From contig NW_024003472.1 in NCBI RefSeq assembly GCF_014805625.2, positions 512,550 through 576,549 of the forward strand: DNA of 64,000 nt, given 5' to 3'. The notes beneath the pieces were generated by a model. The model saw nothing but the letters and a program-made list of their open reading frames with translations, did no database searches and was not told the origin of the DNA. The DNA is from Glossina fuscipes (Eukaryota > Arthropoda > Insecta > Diptera > Glossinidae). Position 1 is the first letter of the stretch. Each line of letters begins with the position of its first letter. Positions 34,691 to 45,306 of this stretch are shown here, in pieces. The position numbers and the translations under genes were made by a program.

Positions 34691-37052
34691 AGGAACGCTG
34701 TGAAAAATGATTCGGATCGGACCATTCTTTTGACAACTTCTCATATAACAACTTATTTTGGAAAGTCGTTATAAGAATAACTGCATTAAGTGAACTGATG
34801 TAGGATATTTGGTGCTGAGCCTTTGACCAATATAGTGCTTGTACTTGTTTTATCATAACCCAATTATTATTTTCCTTTATTTATAATTATTAGTTATAAT
34901 AATAATAGTTATCTACTCATTGCTATTGTCACAACTATTCAAGGCAATTACCAAATATTCAACGTTAAATAGATATTAACCCACTAGTTAACTAAAATAC
35001 TGAATGTAAGTATGTAATTGTTGTTATATTGTAGAATCTTAATTGAAAATCGATACAGGACAATCTCTGAATTCCATCATGTTTTCCAGGCATATTCAAA
35101 AAAATTAGTTCAAGAAACTGTCTAGTACACCAATCAGTATCTTCATGGCTAATGAACATTTTCCTAATTCCAAAATTACTTATAGCAAGTCTCGACTTGA
35201 ACTTGCTGGATAGTTATTGTTAATATTTTTTAATTAATTCGAAATAAGAAGAAAAATGTTATTAGGCGGGCCGCTACCACACTCAAATTTTTAAAACAAC
35301 ACACTAAACGGCTACGCAATTGGAAATCAAGACGATTGACTCCATATACCGTATATGTACTTTCCCCATAAATAAATATAGATTTTAACTGCAAGTAAAA
35401 AACTGCTATGTTTTGTTATGCAGTCATTTATTTTAAATGCAATATTTTACGTCTTTTTAAAGCAATTTATGTGCGTTTGTTTAACACTAACGGAAACCAA
35501 GTCAGTAAAGAAATGATGCGTTGTTCCAGACGTTACACAAACTCACTTCCACTTATAATAAAAGTAAAATTAATCGCCGCGATCTCTTAGTCGAGACTAC
35601 AAAAAAACGTTGTAACATTCACGTCCAACTGAAAGTCTTATCACCACATTGCAGTTCAATTGCACGGTTAGTAGGTTGGTCTTTTATAACGAGCAGAGTA
35701 CAGGACATAAAGCAGATGTTATCGTATTCTATCAACCTATCTTATGCATTTAAAAGCAAAAATAACGGAAAACGGTTTTGATGGAATAAACCGATTTGTT
35801 ATTACCCACCAATAAAAATGTAACTTTGCTATGGAGGCAACATGACACATGTGTAATTATGTAAAAACCATTTATATTTTACTGAAACTATCTTTTTTAT
35901 CGTAAATTGCAAATTTTCTTACTCCATTTCTTCTTCAAGTACTTGATCATTGACACCATGTATAAGTCGAGACTAACAATTTTGTGCATTTGTTGTTCTT
36001 AAATCTATAAGCGCAATGTTATAACATACACCACTACAGTAATTGTAAATTCTTACGTTTATTTTGAAGCCAGCTTTGTTTTTTTTTTATTTTTTACACC
36101 TCAAACGTAATAATATGTATAATTAACCTATCAGATGCATGTAAATAAGGAAAAAAAGAGTCGTAATATAAATTAAAAACTTCGAAACTCCGCCGATGTT
36201 AAACTCCCAATAACAACCAGATGTTTACGGACTTATTTATGCGCGCACATGTGGATTTCACATCATATAAATATCACTTTCTTGCTTAAAGAGGGTTTAT
36301 ATTCATGCTCTGCAGCAATAACAATGCTGTATACTATATACATAAATTGTGTTAACTTATGGCAATAATAAGTAAAGGTCAGAAAAACTTTTTTTATTGA
36401 TCGGTTTACTTCAACATTTTTTAAACCAATTTTGTTCATATTAATATCTTTAATATGAATTATAGAAGATATTCGATTATCTTGTACATTAGCCGTTGGC
36501 CGCGAATTCTGCGCAATCACATGAAATTATTTTATATGCACGCTTCTATTGTGAATCAGACTATGATCAACCAGATTTCGGATTTGAAAAATATTTTATG
36601 ATTGAATGGCTGGAAAACCAATATTCTCGCTAGCTGCAGCTCGCCACCAACTAAGAGTTCACAAGCCAATTATGGCGACCGCTAGTGTTTTTGGAATAGA
36701 CAGTACAGAGCTAGTCGGAGGAATAACGAGGAATATTTATGTTTATTCAAGATTATTATATTACATACAATACTCTTTTTTTCTTATCACAGAAGAAGTG
36801 GTAGCACTGTAACTATCTCGCGAGGCATCTTTTCTTTAAAGGATTCTGACGTCCTTAAAGTATCTGGAAAAAAATATATATAATATATGACTAGATTATC
36901 ACCTATGCTAAAAACGTAGATTTTTGAGTGATTGGCGAGGATTTGAATGAAAAATGTAAATTTTCGGCAACGAAACCCATTAATTTGTTGATAACCTAAA
37001 GTTGAATTAATCTACCAACAATTCCTTAGGTGGTGCTCTTCAGAATTTTATT
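34691..37052. other. Intergenic, nothing recognised
   Basis: AT-rich sequence. An ATG-started 68-codon stretch at 36,606-36,812 looks less biased than its surroundings but shows no motif and no splice evidence, so it is not called. Confidence 0.5.
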
Positions 37053-39280
37053 TTAACACTAGGTTTACGGACAGTTCTTATGTATTTATCTCTATGAACA
37101 CATGTCAATTTGACGCATGAATGACACTTAGAAGGCAATGTAAATTATACACTATAATTAAAAAATAAAAATATGAGATATATATATAATGAAAGTTTTT
37201 ATTATTCAATAATTTTATTATATATTCTTTCAATATTCTACATTCATTTCGTGTATCTTTTACACAAATAGTCAATTTTGTTTGCACATTTTCGGGAAAC
37301 AACCTTTTCATATATCTTACAGGTGTTATCACCCCTGCTTCTTATACAAAAGTCGATATGGCAAGTCTTATGAAGTGCTAGGTGATTTTTTTGCATTCTT
37401 CTTTTCCCCTTCTGGAAGTTCTTTGGCCAACTGATATAGAAAACCCTTTCTGGATAATTTTGACTCTTGACACTCCTTGTCTATAAGATCCATGCGTTTA
37501 TTTCAGTGAAATCTAGAATGTTGAAGAATATCTGAAGAGGCCATCAAAAATATGCTGCTTTAGTGGTGTATTTGCGAGCTATTTCGTTTACTACGTCGAT
37601 TTCAAACTTTGTCTGATTGTAATATGGTACTGTTTCTGGGCTATGTTTTTCATTGCCTTTTATTGTTATAAAAGTGTGTTTAGTAAGTAGATTTGACTTA
37701 ATTTTATATATAGTGAGTATGCATTTTCCTGATTTATAATGTTCTGAAGAACGCAACTTCATCTTTCTTGATTTTTGCTGACTTTGAAAGTTCTCTCTTG
37801 TTAGCTCGAATAGTTCCAACTAAACTGGTTCTTTTTGCAACTAGCTTTTCCGCTAGAGGAATATTGGTGAAAAACTTATGCATGGTTACATTTTTGCCTT
37901 GATGAAGATATGGTTCGGCTAATTTTAAAGTACAAATTCGCCGAAAGGTGTTGAAGTTGGCGTTTCATCCTTACTTAAGTAAGGGAATCCATTTTTAACG
38001 TGTTTAAATTGAACGCCTACCGCTAACCAAAGCTTTATGCCACATTTGTACGATTATTTGGCATATATTGTGTAAATTTGCAGCGGGCTTTAGTAAGGGA
38101 CAGTTACACGGCTATTGAAATATTCTCATGAGTTTTATAACAGCACTATTGTGTGTCAATTGATTCCACATTTCGGATATCATTGCAAATTTGTCGGTAC
38201 GTGAACGTTTAAATCGTTCAGTTTTCTATCAAATCGGACGAATCCAAGAATTTACATAAATTCATTTCTGGGCATTGTATTAGAAAAAAAAGCTGGTCCC
38301 CATTCCTTGGAACATAAATAAAAAGCATTTGGCAGATTTTCATACGCTCACCTACGGTACAAAATCCCAAGAAACGTAACTAACTTCGTGGTTGAAATAT
38401 TCCAATCTCCTTTGAAAACACGACGTGCTTCTTCTTCAGGACAAATGTTTACATGTTCTATCATGTTTTTGGTTATAATCAAATAAAAAACGCTGCTTTC
38501 GTTACATTCCATCACAATTCGTTCTGCGTATCCAGTAGGCCCAGCGATGTCTTTGAGGATTTTGTGGGTAGCATATCGACCTCTATATTCCAATTTCGTC
38601 TACTTTATTCCATCGACCAATATTTCTGTACAACAGAACGCATCCGAATTTCGGGACGATCTGGTAATACCTGTCTCATTCTCAGATTCAGTATCGGATA
38701 ACATGCGCATCCTTTTTCTGCGAAGATCTAATTTTTGTTGCTTTTCTTTTTCACTGTCGAGTGATTCGCCTGCTTCCACACTTTCATCAGATTAGAAAAT
38801 TTCAATTTCATCCTCGTTTTGAATCACTGCCTTTTCATCCTCTTCAGAACCAGAACACTCCTCACAAATACTCACTATGTTTTGCAAAATATTTTTTCCT
38901 CTTCTAGACATATTTACACGATAAAGAAGGGATTTTTGTCAAAATAGTATAAAATTGAGGTTCACAATAATATTACTAATTCAAAAAATATGCTATTTTA
39001 TTTTTTAGTACTCGAACTAAGCAACTAAAACCTTCAAAATTTTTTCGCACTCTGGCTTCAATTCAAATTCTGCGCTTCGTTTTTTTTTATTATTGCTTAT
39101 TCCTTGTTTCATTTTAAATGGCGATTTCAGATAACGGAGATAACGGATCGAAGTATTGTCGAAACATTCCTATTTAATATTGCTGTAATGTTTTGTGTAA
39201 ATAGAACATATTTTGTAAACATTTTGTCCACATTGTGATCGCGTCAAATTGACGTATATCCGTGGAGATACGTATACCAC
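37053..39280 (-). mobile_element. piggyBac-like DNA transposon, inactive
   Basis: The left end is TTAA (37,053-37,056) followed by CACTAGGTTTACGGACAG, with TTAA being the piggyBac target. A subterminal GTCAATTTGACGC (37,104-37,116) has its inverse at 39,241-39,253. The right terminal repeat is recognisable only as TCCGT next to that inverse and no right TTAA is left, so the right boundary is approximate. The transposase between them reads on the minus strand and is broken by stops and frameshifts. Confidence 0.8.
37244..38911 (-). pseudogene. piggyBac-like transposase, broken
   Basis: The start is the ATG at 38,909-38,911, MSRRGKNILQNIVSIC, into an acidic N-terminus (SGSEEDEKAVIQNEDEIEIF) that ends in a stop where SDESVEAGESL follows. 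Then come HKILKDIAGPTGYAERI and EEARRVFKGDWNISTTKLVT (38,348-38,593), FTNIPLAEKLVAKRTSLVGT with the preceding aspartate replaced (NVTMHKFF, usually MDN), YYNQTKFEIDVVNEIARKYT (near 37,600), WPLQIFFNILDF and a C-terminal cysteine cluster (CHIDFCIRS, TCKI, KCANKIDYLCKRY) before a stop at 37,244. These appear in the canonical order. With the catalytic Asp lost and several stops, no active enzyme is possible. Confidence 0.85.
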
Positions 39281-41789
39281 ATAGAGAATTCCAATATTTC
39301 AATGCTTAGACATCAATATAAATTTACACAGTGCAATGGATAAAATTCAGTATAAGAGATAAAATAAAATTGCAAACGGTTTTTTTAACTTTTCTTATAA
39401 AATTCGAAATGCGTCAAAATAAACATGTAAAACATTCGACTGGAAAGAGTGAAAATTATACCAGTTCTCTTATCGAAAATTTGGATCGGTTTTCAAGTTA
39501 TACGTGTTTGAAAGTTTGCCTCTTGCTATAGAATTGTTTTTTTATTATCATGAAGTTTTTATTACTTTTCTCATAAACCTGTAATCATAAAATGGTCCTT
39601 CATATTCATCTATTCCTCCTCTTTCGGAGGTTTATTTTTTGAAAATACGGGTATTGCTGCATATTTGGACGACAGAATCGCATGTTTAAACTTCACGTGC
39701 TGTGCAATGAAAAAGACAACGGCAATAAAATTTACAATTCCATAGATGAATTCCAAGAAAACAACAAAATCGTTCAAAGTATGATTTGAAATGTGTGCAT
39801 TCTATAGGTAGGGCTATATAATCAAATATCGAAAGTCAGGTCATGGTGCAGCTTAATAAAGTTGTAACAAAACTTGTCTACAGGGGTAGAAACTGATTTT
39901 TCTAATTTACTAGGACATGCTTCAATGTTTGTTCTGAAAAAAACAGAAACTGTCAAAATGCACATTTAATTTGAATTCGGCCGAGAGATAATAGATAAGT
40001 AGTGTCGACGGTTCGTTGCTATATGTGGAAATATGTGCAAATCAATGTAAATGCCATGTATATTGAATTCCAGAATGCGATGATGACGCGACAAACGATG
40101 CTTTTGAATATGAAGCACATGTGAGTGCAAAATTTAAGAATGAAACATTTTGGACGAATGTTGTATGAAACAATTTGTTGTGTATACTTATTATGAACAA
40201 GTCAATATTTTAAATATATCATTAAAAAATACAATATAATTATAAGTATAATATTAATATTATTTAATTTGAATTATTTCATTTTCAAAGTTGCTCTTAA
40301 GCATTAAAATGCAAAAAAAAAAAAAAATTGGTACGAATACGGTCGTAAAATGTATCTGAAAGTGTAAATGTGTGGTTTCATTTTTAATATGTAGCTGGGT
40401 TTAAAGGAAATTAATTTGCCGTCTAATTTTAGTTGGATATGAGAATAAATCCTTTATCTAGCCTGACAAGAAAAACGAGTGGATGGGCATATTATTCGTG
40501 CACGGCGACCTGCTGTTTAGTTGTGTGATCATATGACAACAGCAATGTAGGAAGTATTCATGTCTATTGTCAGAGAGCGAAATAATTTTTCTATGATATG
40601 CGATAGCAGTCTTCTCCGACATTTACTATTTTATCCCTGTAAGCGGAATATATAAACTGCCACCTTTTAATTGTCAACGTTGCACAATTTCAATTATTTG
40701 AGGTAATTGACTCCTATAGTAATTTTAGGTATTCGCAAAAATTAGTACTGCAATTTAAATTTTCGTGGAGTAGCTTTGAGACTTTTCCTACCTACCTGAT
40801 AATTATTGGAGCTATAATAAAAAGTAGGGGAATCATATTAACTTAAATCTAAGCCTTTTGCACGCACTATCTCCTTCACCCAGCCTATATCCGTATGTTT
40901 ACGGAATTGTATTGACATACGTAACACATAGACGGATCATTAGGCCAGTACTCTCTGGGAAGTAGAGTATTGTGTGTAGAAGACAAGAAGAAGAAACCTT
41001 CAGTTTTGGTTGTTGTTGAATTTTGGTCTTTGGGTGCTGAACCGAGCCGCCGTTGAGACGTTAGGATGAAATAGACATTTCAAGTTTAAGTTAAATAAAT
41101 CGTTTTAAGTTCGGTCGTAGGTCAATTAAGTAATTATATCAGAATATGAATAAGCGTTGGAATTTCTTCGCATTAAGGTCATCTGGAATGGTCGCTGAGG
41201 CTATCCCATTACCATTATTTTGTTCTCCCTAATAGATAAAGGAAAAATAACCAACCTCACAACCCTAAATCTATGTATATAAGTAGGAAAGCATCTTATA
41301 ACTGCTATCAGTTCGTAAATCAAAACATTTTATAAATGGCTCGTAGTTTTAGTTTAACATATCTTATAAATTGCATGTAATTAATTTTTACTTGTTATTT
41401 GCACGTTGGTGTGGGGGTCGCGTCCTTCCTCTAGAGAGCTTTCATTACTTGCTTGCGAAAATTGTGCTCAACGACTTCGACAGGTGAAAAAGATAAGGAA
41501 ATGGGTACTATCGGTGTTCATAGCGATTAAATTCCATTATTTTAACCTTTCTCTACCTAAAACAAGAATTTTTAATTTATTATTATTGATTTTTTCAGCG
41601 TACGCCGACGCTAATCATGGATGGCGCATAATTGCAATTTTCACCTTCATTACCTTTGTTCTTCGATTTGAATAAATCTGTGTCGAAGCCAACCAAAGTA
41701 TTTTAGAAGTTTAATCTTATCCCAATTGTCGGTTTTAATTTCAACGGTTTAAAAGTTGTGATTTTCATGTTAATCACAAAGAACGATCT
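39281..41789. other. Intergenic; possible LTR-like piece at 40.9-41.1 kb
   Basis: No gene recognised. At about 40,940-41,130 a GAAGACAAGAAGAAGAAACC tract followed by GTTAAATAAATCGTTTTAAG recalls the R/U5 region of an insect LTR, but no second LTR, primer site or coding remnant was found. An 89-codon stretch at 41,406-41,675 has GT/AG dinucleotides that could be read as splice sites, too weak to call. Confidence 0.4.
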
Positions 41790-42270
41790 GGAGAATCACA
41801 GAAGTTCAAAGACAACGCGATGCAAGCCTTATTGGTCGAAAACCCAACTCAAACTCTCAAAGACAGGTTAACAGTTGATGAATTAATTGTTTCTAGATGT
41901 TTACCGACGTCTACGCGATGGGAAAAATCCAAAAGGAGGCAAGACGGCTACAATACGAATTGACTGAAAATGCCAATTCGAGCCGTTTCAAAACCGCGTT
42001 TTCATTGCAAGCTAAGCAAAAAAGAAGAGTTTCCGATGGCGTATTATGAGTGGCGATAAAAAGTGGGTCTATCATAACAATCCCAATCACAAAAAGTCAT
42101 GAGTTTGTCCAGGAGAGCCGTCCACGCCGTAACGTTTTGCTGTGCATATGGTGGCATTAGCAAGGTGCACGCTGTTACAAGGTGCTACACCCGATTACAA
42201 CTGTTACTGTAGATGTCTACTGACTTCATTTGAACAAGTTGAACGATATATTATTGCAAACAACATCAGC
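41790..42270 (+). pseudogene. mariner transposase remnant, second-HTH to middle, decayed
   Basis: Across several frames the plus strand gives FKDNAMQALLVENPTQTLKD, HAMGKIQKEARRLQYELTEN, MSGDKKWVYHNNPNHKKS and NVLLCIWWH, then KVLHPITTVTVDVY. These follow the order of a mariner transposase: second helix-turn-helix, the WVPHEL-like junction (now RLQYEL), the first catalytic aspartate (SGDEKW seen as SGDKKW), the tryptophan after KKS replaced by TGA, and the CIWWD strand with D to H. There are at least three frameshifts. The lineage differs from the intact mariner at 20 kb, whose junction and linker sequences are unlike these. Confidence 0.75.
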
Positions 42271-43778
42271 AATAGTGGCTAAAATGGTTACGAATTGATT
42301 GAAAATGTCGTTTTGGTCATTTGTTGCAATTACTATTGCTGTCAAACCAATATTGTTCTTTCAAGGAGGTATCAATATATATATGATAGAAAGGTGGGAA
42401 AACTTGCAGAAAATGATAGAAAATATTTTGATTAATGTACATACTACTAATTTATCTCAATAAATGCCTTTTCTAAGCGAAAAAATAGCCAATATTTTTG
42501 CAAGCATCTAATAAATTGTTGTCTGAATTTTCAATACTTTCTATGGAAGTTCTTACAATATGTCATGGGCATGTAATAATATTTTGTAATCTTCGTTACA
42601 AATACAACCCTGTTAAAGGTCGGAATGTTAATCTCTCTCCTTGACAAATGAATAACGTTGATAGGAAGCTTTTATTAACTTCTGAACAAGAAAGCGGGTA
42701 TTGATCTTTGGTTAGTTGACAGGAGTGATCAAAAAACGGAGAGAAAAATTTTCAAACGTCGGGAGAGTATAATTAAAACTTAAAAAGATTTTGCGTACAA
42801 AAGCGCGACTATTGCTGAAAATGTTAAATAAATATCTACTAAAATGTTTGTGTTCTATTTTTCCACAAGGTTTCAAGTACGATCAATGGTTTATATGGTT
42901 AAAAATATAAAAAAGAATCGAACTGAAGACGATGTGAAAAATTTTATATTTGGGTTGATGCCGTATATAATTTCGTTCGTGAAAGTGACGGCATGAACGA
43001 AAAAAAAGTTGGCGAAAATAAATAGAGTAAGACGGAACATTGGTGAACATTTAATATCAGAGAAATCGTATATACAATAATTTACTTGATATACAAAAAT
43101 GTGTTGCTGTAAAACTATTCGATATGCAATAGTGAATCCAAAGAATATAATATGATGTACATTTTTGAAATAGATCGCAATCACATGTGTGGGCAAACAA
43201 CATTAGATTTTAATAAAATATCAATTCCATGTTCTCTAAAAATTATGTGTATGTATGTCGTACGTAAAAATGAATGAACAATGTTGAGGAAGTAGAAAGA
43301 CAGAAGAAGGAAAGAAGAATAAAAACTGTACATTGACGTGTTATGCGTAGTGCATAATATTTATTGTTGATGTCGTTAATAAAAATAAATAAAAATATAT
43401 CAGTAAATAGGAAAACTAACTGAATTAAAAATTATAAACTAACAAGTGACTTTATTTGACAAAAATTGTAATCTTTCCCTGTTCAATGGTTGATGAACGT
43501 GATTAAATAAAAATGCATGGTATTTAAACTCAAGATGATCCACTTAAAAAATTCTTAATTTACGTCGCCGTGGAATTTTGATGATGGAATCTTAAGAGAG
43601 GCAAAGAAAACGTCGAACGTATAAATTCGAGAATATTTAGTTATTCAATATCAATCTTACGTAGCCGAGAATCAAGCAAATCCAGCGAACGTGTCACATT
43701 GCGAATTCAGGAATCAAAAAATCAGATGTATTTTTATCGGAATAAATTTAGTACCTAACATACGCAAGCTACTAATAT
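42271..43778. other. Intergenic, nothing recognised
   Basis: AT-rich sequence. A 101-codon minus-strand stretch at 42,891-43,196 is hydrophobic and AT-driven, with no motif. Confidence 0.5.
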
Positions 43779-43790
43779 TGTAGCCTTTCC

Positions 43791-45006
43791 ATGAAATTGT
43801 ATATTTCTCCTTTCCAGCATGGTTTTCGAAAGGGAAGATCTACGGTGACCAATCTGTTGGAGTTTACTTCTCATGTTTTCAAGGCTTTTTCTAGTGGTTC
43901 TCGCACTGATGTCATTTACACTGACTTTAGCAAGGCGTTTGATATGGTTAATCATAGACTTCTTAGATTTAAAATCCAGACCTCTGGCTTTCCTCTCTTC
44001 TTAGTTGAATGGTTAAGCTCTTATCTGTATGGTAGATCATTCAGGGTTTTGTTTAACCTCATTACCTCGGATGAATTTCCCGTGACGTCTGGCGTACCTC
44101 AAGGTAGCCACTTGGGACCTATTTTATTTAATCTTTACATCAATGATTTGCCCTCCGTGATTAAATTCAGTAAGATTTTAATGTATGCTGATGATGTGAA
44201 ACTGTTTACTTCTTTTTCCGTAGAATCGCAATCACATCATCTTCAAAGTGATTTGAACAATTTGGTTGCATGGTGCTCTCTCAATCTTCTGAAGCTAAAT
44301 CTAAATAAATGTAAGAAGCTTTCTTTCTTAAGAAGGAAGTCGTTTAGTACCCAATACTTCATTGATTCGCACAGGTTGGAAGACGTCGATTCGTTCATTG
44401 ATTTAGGCGTTCTATTCGATTATAGGTTACGTTTCAATTTGCATATTGAGTCCTCGTTAAGCAAAGCTAGGTCCGCTCTTGGTTTTATAAAGAGGTGGTC
44501 CAAAGAGCTTGATGATCCTTATATTACTAAAAGGCTTTACACGTGTTTGGTTAGACCTATTCTTGAGTATGCCTCTGTTGTGTGGTCTCCTTCATATAGA
44601 TGCTACGTTGGTTCAATTGAATCTATACAAAAGCAATTCTTGCTGTTTGCACTTAGGAATTTAGGTTGGGACCCGATTTCCCCTCTTCCACCCTATGAAA
44701 ATAGGTTGCTTCTGTTATCCTTACCGTCACTCGAGAAACGTAGATTTGTTCTTGGGGTTTCCTTCCTAATCAAATTAATAAATGGTGCAATTGATTCGCC
44801 CGATTTGCTTTAATGTCCCTAACCGCTTCTCTAGGTACTTTATGTTGATAAAGCTTAGTCAATGCAAATATAACTTTGAACGGTTTAACCCGCTCAGAGT
44901 TGTTTGCAAGAACCTAAATGATGTCTATCATCTATTCTCATTAACGGACTCTTTAAAGTCTATTGAAGCAATATTGCTCAACAAGCGCGATTTACCTATG
45001 ATTTAA
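43791..45006 (+). pseudogene. LINE-A ORF2 RT domain, 5'-truncated, one frameshift near its end
   Basis: The open frame 43,791-44,813 encodes HGFRKGRSTVTNLLEF, the first catalytic box VIYTDFSKAFDMVNH, SGVPQGSHLGPILFNLYIND, the intact YADDVKLF box (about 44,185-44,210), LNLNKCKKLSF, DLGVLFDYRLRFNLHI and the thumb (PILEYASVVWSPSYRC, LFALRNLGWDPISPLPPYE). The frame ends at TAA 44,811-44,813 because roughly 10 bases are missing compared with copy 1. The same protein resumes in the next frame to a stop at 45,006 (RFSRYFMLIKLSQCKYNFER, LFSLTDSLKSI). There is no promoter or endonuclease, so it is a dead-on-arrival copy whose catalytic residues are all intact. Confidence 0.88.
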
Positions 45007-45244
45007 CCTTAGATTTTGTCATTATGAGTCGAAAATTAATTTGTTGTTAACAATTATCGGTTGCCAAGCTTATGCATGTTTGCGATGGCTTAGGGGTTCA
45101 CTTGCAATTTGGTCCTGTATCGGTTGTGGGCGTGGCTCTATGCTAATTGTGTACAGGCTTTTTTTTTTCCTCCTTATTTGTTTTATTGTACTTATACTAA
45201 GTTTTATTATTAAATAATTTTAAGATTTACTTAAGAGTCAATTG

Positions 45245-45275
45245 AACTCGACTGCCATTTTGTTTTAGTTGAGTT
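45245..45275 (+). promoter_or_regulatory. Predicted 3'-end RNA hairpin of LINE-A (young copy)
   Basis: AACTCGACT (45,245-45,253) pairs with AGTTGAGTT (45,267-45,275) over a 13-nt loop: nine pairs including one G-U. Compared with the 6.8 kb copy, the third pair changes from T-A to C-G with both sides altered, which preserves the stem. Confidence 0.6.
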
Positions 45276-45306
45276 TCTTGTATAAGTGGAATAAATAAAT
45301 AAATAA

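Larger units (their letters stand above)
43779..45306 (+). mobile_element. LINE-A copy 3, 5'-truncated, youngest copy
   Basis: Similarity to the 3.1 kb copy starts abruptly at about 43,779 (GTAGCCTTTCCATGAAATTG), inside the RT, as expected from incomplete target-primed reverse transcription. It runs through the rest of ORF2 and the 3' UTR to an (ATAA)n tail at about 45,289-45,306. The RT frame is open for 340 codons, unlike every other copy. No clear target-site duplication is visible. Confidence 0.9.

Noticed and set aside
36606..36812. 68-codon ATG-started open frame
   Set aside because: No motif, no splice or promoter evidence, and ordinary length for the window.
41406..41675. Possible two-exon gene with GT/AG ends
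   Set aside because: The dinucleotides are expected by chance, and the translation has no recognisable domain.
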